Positions 1-6,630 of a stretch of 9,117 nt of DNA are shown piece after piece (the stretch's first letter is position 1; each line of letters starts with the position of its first letter). The stretch spans positions 558,389 to 567,505 of the forward strand of contig KE356579.1 in assembly GCA_000416085.1 (NCBI GenBank). Direction: 5' to 3'. The position numbers were made by a program, and so were the translations under genes. Source of the DNA: a halophilic archaeon J07HX64. GTDB lineage: Archaea > Halobacteriota > Halobacteria > Halobacteriales > Haloarculaceae. Under the pieces are notes generated by a model. The model searched no databases. It was not told the origin of the DNA and saw only the letters and a program-made list of their open reading frames with translations.

Positions 1-2
1 GC

Positions 3-731
3 TCGCGTGTGCCCGTCGACGGTGTCAGCCGGGTCGTTGTCCGGCAGGCACAGGACCTCGAATCGATGTACTACACGATCAAACAGGTGCTTGGGGACCC
101 CGAGACACGCGGGACACTGCTCGTGCCGTTAGGTATCCTGTTGCTGATATACCCGCTCACGCTCGTGGCGACCCTGCTCGACCTTCCAGGGGCAGCGCTC
201 GGTCTCGTCTCGGGGCTACTCGGACTGTACCTGCTCGGACGGGGTATCGGCATCTACCGCCGACTCGCCGACCGAGGTGTACGCGCCTGGCAGGCTCTCT
301 TTACCGGACGGGTGTCGCTGGTCACACACGTCGTCGCCGCGGCACTCGTGCTCGTTGGTGTCGTCGTCGGGGTCCAGACGGTCGAGGGAACACAGGCAGG
401 GACTACCGACGGACCCGGTGTCCTAAAGCTCGCCGCGGCCTTTGTCTCCGGCGCGCTCCGGTGGATCGCCGCTGCCGGTGTCACCGCCAGTTTCGGCCAC
501 GTTACCGACGAGTACCTCGCCGGCCAGTTCCGCTGGCAGTACCTCAACGCGCCGTTCTACGTGGTCGCCATCACGGCTGTGCTCCACGGTGTCAGCTCGT
601 TTCTCCTTGGGGGGACCTCGCTGGGATATCTCGCTCTCATGCTCACCACCGGAACGCTGCTTGGCCTCGCGAGCACCCTCTCGTTTGCCGTTGCCGAGTC
701 CCGGACCGAGGGGGAGAGCCAAGTAACCTGA
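3..731 (+). CDS. DUF373 family membrane protein, C-terminal part (5' end outside window)
   Basis: This is an open frame with no start in the window, about 242 residues followed by TGA at 729-731. It opens with SRVPVDGVSRVVVRQAQDLES, which I recognise as the end of the soluble N-terminal domain of haloarchaeal DUF373 proteins, so the GTG at 9 and ATG at 66 are internal codons and not starts. About six hydrophobic segments follow, beginning with TLLVPLGILLLIYPLTLVA and ending near GTLLGLASTLSFAVA, then a short acidic tail. Full-length members are about 370-390 residues, so roughly the first third is missing. The biochemical role of the family is unknown to me; it is presumably an integral membrane protein with a cytosolic head. 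A T-rich stretch (TCTATCTTTCTTC, 736-748) just after the stop could serve as an archaeal U-tract terminator. The family call rests on remembered sequence similarity. Confidence 0.8.
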   Translation, partial: SRVPVDGVSRVVVRQAQDLESMYYTIKQVLGDPETRGTLLVPLGILLLIYPLTLVATLLDLPGAALGLVSGLLGLYLLGRGIGIYRRLADRGVRAWQALFTGRVSLVTHVVAAALVLVGVVVGVQTVEGTQAGTTDGPGVLKLAAAFVSGALRWIAAAGVTASFGHVTDEYLAGQFRWQYLNAPFYVVAITAVLHGVSSFLLGGTSLGYLALMLTTGTLLGLASTLSFAVAESRTEGESQVT

Positions 732-847
732 GGGGTCTATCTTTCTTCGAGGAGAGAATTCCGCCGTTTACAACGGGAGTGAATCCGACACTCCCCACAC
801 AAACCACCGACGATGGTAGGTCGGATATTCCACGCGAATCCGAACGA

Positions 848-856
848 TTAACTAAT
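848..856 (+). promoter_or_regulatory. Putative TATA box of tnpB
   Basis: TTAACTAAT lies 21-29 bases upstream of the tnpB ATG at 877, the right distance for an archaeal TATA box driving a leaderless transcript. No Shine-Dalgarno sequence precedes the ATG. The call rests on position and AT content only. Confidence 0.4.
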
Positions 857-876
857 CTTGTCTACACAAGCTATCT

Positions 877-2127
877 ATGGTGATTGAGGTCACGCGCACC
901 TACGTTGGTTCGATCCAGAACCACCGACAGGTCTGTGATGGCCTCGACTCGCTCGGAGATTCCGCCTCGAAAATCTGGAACGTCGCACGATGGACAGCTG
1001 ACCGAATCTGGAACCAGACCGGCGAAATCCCAGACGAGGGCGCGCTGAAATCGTACATGAAAAACCAGTCGTGCTGGAAAGATTTGAATGCACAATCCAG
1101 TCAGAAAGTAATCGAAGAACTTTCCGACGCTTTCCAGTCATGGTTCGACCTGCGACACAAGGATGACAAGGCGAATCCACCCGGCTACCGCAAACACGGC
1201 GATGAACGACCACATAGTACGGTCACGTTCAAATCAGACGGGTTCAAACACGACCCAGAGAACAACCGCGTCCGACTCAGCAAAGGCTCGAACCTCAAAG
1301 ACTACTGGTCGGACTTCGTACTCTGTGAGTACCAGACGCGCCCAGATGTTGACCTTTCTGCGGTCAACAAGATGCAGAACGTGCGTGCTGTCTGGAGTGG
1401 CGACGAGTGGGAACTGCACTTCGTCTGTAAGGTCAATCCCGAAACCCAGGACTCCGGAGGCGATGACGTAGCAGGTGTTGACACTGGTATCAAGAATATC
1501 GCCACGGTCGCCTTTCCCGACGAGTACGTTCTCTACCCCGGGAACTCGCTCAAACAAGACAAGCACTACTTTGCCCGCGAGGAGTACGACACGGAGGGTG
1601 AGAACGGTCCGTCGGAACAGTCGATGTGGGCGCGCAGGAAACTCACAGAACGCGAGACGCACCTCTACCACGCGCTCACGGACGCTATCATAACAGAGTG
1701 TGTCGAACGTGATGTTGGTACGCTCGCGGTGGGCTGGCCTGAGGACGTGCGTAACTCGGATTGGGGCAAAACAGGCAATAAAAAGTTGCACTCGTGGGCG
1801 TTCGACCGCATTTACCAGTACCTCGAATACAAAGGCGAGATACGTGGAGTCGAGGTGCTGAAAGAGAACGAGTGGAACACGTCGAAGACCTGCTCGCGGT
1901 GTGGTGACGACACGAGAACGAATCGTGTTGAACGTGGTCTGTACGTCTGTTCATCGTGCGGGTTGGTCGGGAACGCGGATTGTAACGGGGCGGAGAATAT
2001 GCGACAGAAGATAACTCTGAGTCCTCATGGAGCGGATAGGAGTAACGGCTGTGTGGCACAGCCATCGACATACCTCTTCGACCGCGAGAGCGGGATGTTT
2101 CACACGAGAGAACAGGTCGTGTCGTAG
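877..2127 (+). CDS. tnpB: TnpB, RNA-guided RuvC-type endonuclease of IS1341-type element
   Basis: The protein has 416 residues, a normal length for TnpB. Proteins of this family use an omega RNA transcribed from the element's 3' end to cut DNA next to a short TAM, which favours retention of the transposon. Visible parts: an N-terminal region of about 190 residues in the position of the REC/wedge domains; RuvC-I at GVDTGIKNIATVAF with D202; the RuvC-II region TLAVGWPEDVR (282-292), where the usual Glu position is G286; a zinc finger with C339, C342, C358 and C361; and RuvC-III GNADCNGAENM with D368. The tail after about residue 380 is typical of haloarchaeal copies and overlaps the predicted omega RNA. 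The ATG at 877 is chosen because it follows a TATA-like box at leaderless distance and MVIEVTRTYVGS looks like the family N terminus. E330 and E332, just before the zinc finger, are the nearest candidates for a relocated catalytic Glu. No frameshift or internal stop is present. Confidence 0.93.
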   Translation: MVIEVTRTYVGSIQNHRQVCDGLDSLGDSASKIWNVARWTADRIWNQTGEIPDEGALKSYMKNQSCWKDLNAQSSQKVIEELSDAFQSWFDLRHKDDKANPPGYRKHGDERPHSTVTFKSDGFKHDPENNRVRLSKGSNLKDYWSDFVLCEYQTRPDVDLSAVNKMQNVRAVWSGDEWELHFVCKVNPETQDSGGDDVAGVDTGIKNIATVAFPDEYVLYPGNSLKQDKHYFAREEYDTEGENGPSEQSMWARRKLTERETHLYHALTDAIITECVERDVGTLAVGWPEDVRNSDWGKTGNKKLHSWAFDRIYQYLEYKGEIRGVEVLKENEWNTSKTCSRCGDDTRTNRVERGLYVCSSCGLVGNADCNGAENMRQKITLSPHGADRSNGCVAQPSTYLFDRESGMFHTREQVVS

Positions 2128-2206
2128 ACCAGCAAATATCCTACCTGTGGTTACGGGAAGCCCCGCCGTTCACGGCGGGGAGGATGTCACATACCAGTCT
2201 GTACGC
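2040..2206 (+). ncRNA. Predicted omega RNA (3' end of tnpB, right end, plus flanking guide)
   Basis: In known TnpB systems the omega RNA scaffold overlaps the 3' end of tnpB and runs through the transposon right end into about 16-20 bases of flanking DNA, which act as the guide. Here the right end carries a perfect 8-bp, 4-base-loop hairpin at 2161-2180, followed by AGGATGTCAC (2181-2190). The guide would begin at 2191 with ATACCAGTCTGTACGC. The 3' scaffold boundary at 2190 is inferred from my memory of related haloarchaeal right ends. The 5' boundary is a guess; it may start anywhere in the last few hundred bases of tnpB. The guide end is also nominal. No transcript evidence is available from sequence alone. 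Confidence 0.5.
2161..2180 (+). repeat. Perfect inverted repeat (right-end hairpin)
   Basis: CCCCGCCG (2161-2168) and CGGCGGGG (2173-2180) pair perfectly around TTCA. In single-strand transposition such end hairpins are bound by TnpA, and in RNA the same element forms the last stem of the omega RNA scaffold. It could also act as a transcription barrier, but no long T run follows, so I do not call it a terminator. Confidence 0.85.
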
Positions 2207-2219
2207 GTCTTACACAGGG

Positions 2220-2226
2220 TTAAATC
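2220..2226 (+). promoter_or_regulatory. Putative TATA box of the MFS transporter gene
   Basis: TTAAATC sits 22-28 bases before the ATG at 2248, the leaderless spacing used by haloarchaea. It lies right of the transposon end at 2190, so the transporter seems to have kept its own core promoter despite the insertion about 30 bases upstream of the box. Any regulatory site further upstream would have been displaced. Confidence 0.45.
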
Positions 2227-2247
2227 CACCAAAGACAACAGAAACGT

Positions 2248-3610
2248 ATGAGCGAGGGTGCAGGACGGTCGGTCGTCTCGTCGGTGCTCGGGCGACTCGG
2301 GATGGACACCCGGGCACGCCAGAGTTGGGCACTGTTCGACTTTGGTGACAACGCCTTTGCGACCGTTGTCAACGTGATCCTGCAGACGTACTTCATCGAG
2401 GTTGCGGGTGTGAATCTCGCGGACGGGCGTGCGCTGATCTACTGGTCGTTCACGGTCGCGCTCAGTTTCGGCATCTTCGCGCTGCTCTCGCCGGTGCTCG
2501 GTGCCGCGGCAGACCACCTCGAGCGGAGCAGGGCGTTTCTCGCCTCTTTCACTGTGCTCGGTGTTGTCGCGACAGCGCTGCTCTTTCTCACGGGTGAGGG
2601 TGACTGGCTGGCCGTCGCGGCTCTGTTCCTGCTCGCCAACATCGGGTTCAGCGGCGCGCGGCTGTTCTACAACTCGCTGCTGACGGGGGTGGCGTCCGAG
2701 GGGACGATGGACCGTGTCTCAACGGCGGGGTACGCGATGGGCTATCTGGGTGGCGGGGTGTTGCTCACGGCTGGTGCGGTGGTGCTCGGGACACCGGAGA
2801 CGTTCGGCATCACCGACCAGGCCGCCGCCTCGCGGGCACTGTTGCTCGTCTGTGCCGGTTGGTGGGCGGCGTTCGCGATACCACTCTTTCTGTACGTCCC
2901 CGAACCGGAACGCGACAGCTCGCGAGATATGCAGGAGCGACCGGTGTGAGCGAGCTTCGAGCGACTCCGGAACACGTACCGCGAGGTCCGGACCTACCGG
3001 GTCGCGTTCCTGTTTCTCGCCGGCTTCTTTTTCTACGCGAGTGGCATCACCGCCACAATCAATCTCGCCGCGGCATACGCGAGTGATATCGGTCTCGGAC
3101 AGGCCGAGATAATCGGCGCGCTGGTGATGGTCCAGTTCGTCGGTATCCCCTGTGCGTTCGCGTTTGGGCAGTTCGCGGACCGGTTCTCGACGAGGCGGAT
3201 GATACTGTTCGGGCTGGTGGTGTACACACTCGTCTCGGTCGGCGGTATCGGCGTCCGGACGGTCGAGCAGTTTTTTTATCCTCGCGCTGGGTGTCGCGCT
3301 GGTCCAGGGTGGGACACAGGCGCTCAGCCGTTCGCTGTTCGGCAGCCTGACCCCACAGCACAAATCCGCCGAGTTCTTCTCGTTTTTCTCGGTCGTGAAC
3401 GCCGTCTCCTCGATAATGGCGCCGACCCTGTTCGGTCTCGTCGGACTGGTCGCCGGGTCGAACAGGGTCGCTATCGCCTCGCTGTCACTGTTTTCCGTGG
3501 TCGGTGCGGTTATTATCCTCAGACTCGATATTGAATGTGGTCGACAGATGACGCGCGAGCGGGAGCGAACCGAAGCTGTCGAGACGCCGACGACCGTTCC
3601 AACCGATTAG
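2248..3610 (+). pseudogene. UMF1/Atg22-like MFS transporter, broken by nonsense codon and frameshift
   Basis: The N-terminal half (2248-2949, 233 residues) carries SWALFDFGDNAFATVVN, close to the WALYDFxNSAF signature near the N terminus of UMF1/Atg22-like major facilitator proteins, and about six hydrophobic segments. It ends at TGA 2947-2949, inside the hydrophilic loop between the two halves. Translation in the same frame continues directly as ASFERLRNTYREVRTYRVAFLFLAG and on through further membrane segments to VRTVEQ, so the TGA is an in-frame nonsense codon. At 3271-3277 a run of seven T shifts the frame; with six T the protein would continue FFILALGVALVQGGTQALSRSLFG to the TAG at 3608-3610. 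The repaired protein would be about 453 residues with about 12 membrane segments, a normal family length. No start codon lies just after the TGA, so a functional split pair is unlikely. The substrate is unknown. The frameshift, in a homopolymer, could be a sequencing error; the nonsense codon is harder to explain that way. Confidence 0.85.
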
Positions 3611-3612
3611 AC

Positions 3613-4413
3613 ATGACACCAGTTCCAGACCCCGTCCCGGCACCGGCTGACCGCCGTATCGTCACGTACAATATCCTCTACGAGGGTGCCAACCCCGAAC
3701 ACCCCTGGGAACAGCGCCGGGCCGGGGTCGTCGCGGAACTGGAGCGGCTCTCACCGGATATCGTTGCCCTCCAGGAGGTGTGGCTGAACCAGTTGACGGC
3801 GGTACAGTCGTCACTGTCCGGATTCTCCTGGGTTACGGTCGAGGACACACAGCAGCACACACCGATCGCATACCGGACGGAGGTGTTCGACCTGGAGACG
3901 TGGGGCAGTTTCTGGCTGGTGCCGCCGGGATCAGAGCCGGGTGTCCCGGGCTGGGACGCCGCCTACCAGCGGCTCGTCACCCACGCAACGCTGCGGGACA
4001 GACGCGAGGGGGTCTCGCTGACCGTGATGAGTCTCCACCTTGACCACGAGGGTCCACGAGCGAGACGGGAGGGGGTCGCGCTCGTGCGTGACCGTCTCGG
4101 TGATCTCCCCGGTGACGTTGTCGTCGTCGCCGGCGACTTCAACTGTCCACCCGGGTCACCGACACACGACCGGGCAACCGCCGACCGGGAGGGGCAGCCT
4201 CCACTCCGGGACGCGGCCGCAGTCGCGGACAGCCACGAGGGACCGGCGGAGAGCTACACCGGGTTCGGGCCGTCAGACGAACCGGCGAACATCGACCACC
4301 TGCTGGTGTCCGACGGGGTCGCTGTCGAGCGGGCCGTGACCTGTGTCCCGCTGTCGGAGTCGACCCGACCACCCTCTGACCACCGTCCTGTGTTCACTGA
4401 CATCCGGTACTGA
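3613..4413 (+). CDS. Endonuclease/exonuclease/phosphatase (EEP) fold hydrolase
   Basis: The protein has 266 residues, a typical single-domain length for the EEP superfamily of Mg-dependent phosphodiester or phosphomonoester hydrolases (DNase I, ExoIII, sphingomyelinase and inositol-phosphatase relatives). Catalytic motifs appear in order: TYNILYEG with N20; VALQEVW with E55; SLHLDH with H142; VVAGDFNCP with D175 and N177; NIDHLLV with D228; and the terminal SDHRPV with D256 and H257. There is no signal peptide, so it should be cytosolic. I chose the ATG at 3613 over an upstream in-frame ATG at 3535, because 3535-3612 overlaps the end of the transporter gene and encodes an uncharacteristic stretch; MTPVPDPVPAPADRRIVTYNILYEG is a natural family start. 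It begins 2 bases after the transporter TAG, so the two were probably cotranscribed; premature termination upstream might reduce its expression. The substrate cannot be told from sequence. Confidence 0.9.
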   Translation: MTPVPDPVPAPADRRIVTYNILYEGANPEHPWEQRRAGVVAELERLSPDIVALQEVWLNQLTAVQSSLSGFSWVTVEDTQQHTPIAYRTEVFDLETWGSFWLVPPGSEPGVPGWDAAYQRLVTHATLRDRREGVSLTVMSLHLDHEGPRARREGVALVRDRLGDLPGDVVVVAGDFNCPPGSPTHDRATADREGQPPLRDAAAVADSHEGPAESYTGFGPSDEPANIDHLLVSDGVAVERAVTCVPLSESTRPPSDHRPVFTDIRY

Positions 4414-4418
4414 CCGGC

Positions 4419-5105
4419 TCAGGCGCCGGTGAGTGCGAACAGTTCGGCCCGCAGTTCGCCCGGCGAGTCGACGACGTCGCTGGCCGCCGAGAGGTCGCTG
4501 TCCGTGTTCCCGTCACCCCGCAGGGCGAGACAGGTTACACCCGCGCCTGTCGCGGCCGCGACACCGTGTGTCGAGTCCTCCACCGCGAGACACCGCCCGG
4601 GTGAGCTGTCGAGTCGCTCCGCGGCCGCGCGGTAGATACCGGGGTCTGGTTTCGCCGGTCCGTCGATGTCCGTAGAGGAGACTACAACATCGTATGCTCC
4701 GCGGAGGTCGAACCGGTCGAGCACCATCTCGACCCACGCCCGCCGGGACGCGGAGACGAGTCCGAGCGCGACCCCATCCGCCCGGAGTCGCTCCAAGAGG
4801 CCCCTGTAGCCGTCCATCAGACACGCCTGTTCGCGGTACACCTCGGCGGCGTGTTCGGCGTACAGTGTCTCGAACGCCTGGGCGTCGACGGTCAGGTCGA
4901 CCCCCTCCATCGCCACGAGACGGGTGTACGCGTCCTCGACACTCAGCGCGCGGATAGCGTCGGCGGGGGCACCCGATTCGGTCGCCGCCGGCAGTATCTC
5001 TGTCTGTTCGAGGCGCCGCCACGCGGCTGCCGTCTCGACTGTCACCCCGTCCATGTCGAACAGCACTGCCTGGTACCCCGACACTAACTCTGCTTCAGGA
5101 GTCAC
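4419..5105 (-). CDS. HAD-superfamily hydrolase (subfamily IA phosphatase / beta-phosphoglucomutase-like)
   Basis: The motifs of the haloacid dehalogenase fold are complete. Numbering from GTG 5105: motif I AVLFDMDGVTVET with nucleophile D17 and acid/base D19; motif II LGLVSAS with S118; motif III GPAKPDP with K152; motif IV CLAVEDSTHGVAAA with E176 and D177. The alpha-helical cap between motifs I and II (about residues 25-105) marks subfamily IA, whose members include phosphoglycolate phosphatase and beta-phosphoglucomutase; the substrate is not determined. The start is uncertain. Options are ATG 5159, GTG 5147, GTG 5105 and GTG 5084. A minus-strand TATA-like box at 5166-5174 would place the transcript start near 5145, downstream of ATG 5159, which argues against that start. 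Residues encoded before 5105 are basic and unlike the acidic remainder, so I took 5105 (228 residues); 5084 gives VSGYQAVLFDMDG and is also plausible. The gene converges on the EEP gene with 5 bases between stops. Confidence 0.85.
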   Translation of the reverse strand: MTPEAELVSGYQAVLFDMDGVTVETAAAWRRLEQTEILPAATESGAPADAIRALSVEDAYTRLVAMEGVDLTVDAQAFETLYAEHAAEVYREQACLMDGYRGLLERLRADGVALGLVSASRRAWVEMVLDRFDLRGAYDVVVSSTDIDGPAKPDPGIYRAAAERLDSSPGRCLAVEDSTHGVAAATGAGVTCLALRGDGNTDSDLSAASDVVDSPGELRAELFALTGA

Positions 5106-5165
5106 ACCCGAAACCTTGTCGACACGCTCACCGCGTGTTCGCCCCACACGACGGTGCATTTCGAG

Positions 5166-5175
5166 AAAATATAAG
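5166..5175. promoter_or_regulatory. Shared AT-rich core promoter between divergent HAD and winged-helix genes
   Basis: AAAATATAAG lies 25-34 bases before the ATG at 5200, an excellent TATA position for a leaderless transcript of the winged-helix gene. The reverse strand reads CTTATATTTT and could serve the HAD gene with a transcript start around 5145. Only one AT-rich box is visible between the two genes, so the polymerases may compete, or the small regulator may control both. Confidence 0.55.
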
Positions 5176-5199
5176 TCGGATACGATTCCACAGTAACAT

Positions 5200-5430
5200 A
5201 TGGGTGAGCGAGGGCGCGACACGGAGTTCGAACTAACAGATGTGACGACCGTGTTCGAGAAGCGTGAGGACCACGCGGAGCCGCTGACCGCGAGCGAGGT
5301 GGCGGAGGCACTCGGCTGCTCGCGGCGGACAGCGCTGAACAAACTGCACGAACTCGCGACACGGACAGACCTCACGAGCAAGAAGGTGGGCGGCCGGAGC
5401 CGGGTCTGGTGGATTCCGATACACACCTGA
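5200..5430 (+). CDS. Small winged helix-turn-helix DNA-binding protein
   Basis: The product has 76 residues. An acidic N-terminal arm is followed by a helix-turn-helix, LTASEVAEALGCSRRTALNKLHELA (about residues 29-53), where the second half resembles a recognition helix, and a wing TSKKVGGRSRVWWIPI (59-74). This layout is common in small haloarchaeal transcriptional regulators; no ligand-binding domain is present, so it may act as a simple repressor, an antisense-promoter partner or a cofactor. The start ATG at 5200 follows a good TATA-like box at leaderless distance. It is divergent from the HAD gene and 38 bases upstream of the aminotransferase gene on the same strand, so either is a candidate target, as is its own promoter. 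The target is inference only; no specific family name is recognised. Confidence 0.85.
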   Translation: MGERGRDTEFELTDVTTVFEKREDHAEPLTASEVAEALGCSRRTALNKLHELATRTDLTSKKVGGRSRVWWIPIHT

Positions 5431-5459
5431 CCGGTGGTGTTAACTCGCCACAGACCGGT
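5429..5459 (+). promoter_or_regulatory. Putative promoter of the aminotransferase gene with flanking GACCGGT repeats
   Basis: A weak TATA-like TTAA (5440-5443) is 26-29 bases before the ATG at 5469. It is flanked by two exact copies of GACCGGT (5429-5435 and 5453-5459), each containing the palindrome ACCGGT, 24 bases apart start to start. The second copy would overlap the initiation region, so a protein bound there could block transcription. Short GC-rich palindromes occur by chance in such DNA, so the operator reading is tentative. Confidence 0.35.
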
Positions 5460-5468
5460 TTCAGTGGT

Positions 5469-6590
5469 ATGAGTGGATTCTCCAGCCGCGTCGAGCAGAT
5501 GTCGATAAGCGGTATCAGGGAGGTGTTCGAGGCCGCCGGTGAGGACGCCATCAACCTCGGTCTGGGTCAGCCGGACTTTCCGACACCGGCCCACGCCCGC
5601 GAGGCCGCGGTGGCGGCGATCGAGAACGGTGACGCGGACGAGTACACCTCGAACAAAGGCACCCGGGCACTGCGCGAGGCGATCGCGGCGAAACACGACC
5701 GTGACAACGACCTCGACGTCGACCCCGGGAACGTCATCGCAACCGCAGGGGGGAGTGAGGCGCTACATATCGCGATGGAGGCCCACGTCGAGGCCGGTGA
5801 CGAGGTGCTCGTCCCGGACCCGGGCTTTGTCTCCTACGACGCGCTGACCCGGCTCGCCGGAGGACAGCCGAAACCGGTCGGACTCAGACCGGACCTCACA
5901 CTCGACCCCGGGGCCGTCGAGGACGCCATCACGGACGACACGGCGGTCTTCGTCGTCAACAGCCCCGCGAACCCGACGGGTGCGGTCCAGTCCCCCGAGG
6001 ATATGCGCGAGTTCGCCCGCATCGCGGACGAACACGACGTCGTCTGTCTCTCTGACGAGGTCTACGAACACATGATATTCGAGGGTGACCACCGCTCGCC
6101 CGCGGAGTTCGCCGAGACAGACAACGTCATTATCGTCCACGCCTGCTCGAAGACGTACTCGATGACCGGCTGGCGACTCGGCTGGGTGACCGCGAGCCAC
6201 GAGCGCACCGAGCGTATGCTGCGGGTCCACCAGTACGTCCAGGCCTGCGCCAGCGCGCCCGCGCAGTACGCCGCCGAGGCGGCACTCTCGGGACCGCAGA
6301 CGCCCGTCGAGGAGATGGTCACAGCGTTCGAGCGCCGCCGGGACCTCCTGCTGGATGCGTTTGCCGAGATGGGGCTGGACTGTCCCACACCACAGGGGGC
6401 GTTCTACGCGATGCCCCGCGTTCCAGAGGGGTGGATCGACGAGGTGATCGACCGGGGTGTGGTCGTCGTCCCCGGCGAGGCCTTTGGCGCGGGTGGTGCC
6501 GGTTCCGCGCGTCTCTCCTACGCCACGGACATCGAGACGCTCGAGGCGGCGGTCGATATCATGCACGAGGCCACCGCGGCGGTCCGGTAA
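5469..6590 (+). CDS. Class I/II pyridoxal-phosphate aminotransferase (AspC-like)
   Basis: The protein has 373 residues, normal for fold-type I aminotransferases of the aspartate aminotransferase group, which exchange amino groups between amino acids and 2-oxoacids in the cytosol. Key features: INLGLGQPDFPTP near the N terminus; a glycine-rich phosphate-binding segment ATAGGSEALH (91-100); NSPANPTG with N168; SDEVYE with D196 and Y199; the Schiff-base lysine K228 in ACSKTYSMTGWRLGW, with R236 for cofactor phosphate; and R348 in SARLSYA for the substrate carboxylate. All are intact, so the enzyme should be active. The amino-acid specificity (aspartate, alanine or aromatic) cannot be settled here. 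I chose ATG 5469 over the in-frame ATG at 5409 because the latter overlaps the winged-helix gene, while MSGFSSRVEQMSISGIREVFE matches the family start and sits at leaderless distance from a TATA-like TTAA. Confidence 0.93.
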   Translation: MSGFSSRVEQMSISGIREVFEAAGEDAINLGLGQPDFPTPAHAREAAVAAIENGDADEYTSNKGTRALREAIAAKHDRDNDLDVDPGNVIATAGGSEALHIAMEAHVEAGDEVLVPDPGFVSYDALTRLAGGQPKPVGLRPDLTLDPGAVEDAITDDTAVFVVNSPANPTGAVQSPEDMREFARIADEHDVVCLSDEVYEHMIFEGDHRSPAEFAETDNVIIVHACSKTYSMTGWRLGWVTASHERTERMLRVHQYVQACASAPAQYAAEAALSGPQTPVEEMVTAFERRRDLLLDAFAEMGLDCPTPQGAFYAMPRVPEGWIDEVIDRGVVVVPGEAFGAGGAGSARLSYATDIETLEAAVDIMHEATAAVR

Positions 6591-6612
6591 GCGACCGCGA
6601 TACCTGCTTTTC

Positions 6613-6625
6613 GGGCTGTGAGCCC
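6613..6625 (+). repeat. Short hairpin after the aminotransferase gene
   Basis: GGGCT (6613-6617) and AGCCC (6621-6625) pair around GTG, 23 bases after the aminotransferase stop and directly after a CTTTTC tract (6606-6611 region). It might help end the aminotransferase transcript. No T run follows the stem, so termination is only suggested. Confidence 0.25.
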
Positions 6626-6630
6626 CTCAC

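Larger units (their letters stand above)
732..2190 (+). mobile_element. tnpB-only IS200/IS605-superfamily (IS1341-type) element; outer limits
   Basis: The element carries tnpB and no Y1 transposase (tnpA), as in IS1341-type elements mobilised in trans or domesticated. The right end is well marked: after the tnpB stop comes GGAAG, then a perfect hairpin at 2161-2180 (CCCCGCCG, loop TTCA, CGGCGGGG), then AGGATGTCAC ending at 2190. I recognise this layout as the right end of haloarchaeal elements of this kind. The left end is not certain. Candidates are a small hairpin CTTGT-CTAC-ACAAG at 857-870 and imperfect repeats of GAATCCGA at 781-788 and 836-843, with an inverted TCGGAT at 821-826. The coordinates are therefore outer bounds, starting right after the upstream stop codon. 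The interior is less GC-rich and less third-position biased than the flanking genes, which fits acquired DNA. IS605-type insertion makes no target duplication, so none is expected. Confidence 0.75.

Noticed and set aside
1234..1791. 185-codon antisense frame inside tnpB
   Set aside because: No recognisable motif and fully inside a well-supported gene; an antisense product cannot be excluded but has no support.
2947..3126. Split transporter made as two functional halves
   Set aside because: No start codon lies between the TGA and GTG 3124/ATG 3127 in the right frame, and the later frameshift would truncate the second half anyway.
5106..5696. Long N-terminal extension of the HAD frame to 5696
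   Set aside because: It runs antisense through the winged-helix gene and into the aminotransferase; its sequence is Ser/Arg/Val-rich and unlike any HAD N terminus.
5763..6566. 267-codon open frame antisense to the aminotransferase
   Set aside because: GC-rich haloarchaeal genes often leave long antisense frames open; the composition is non-protein-like and the forward frame has a complete catalytic set.
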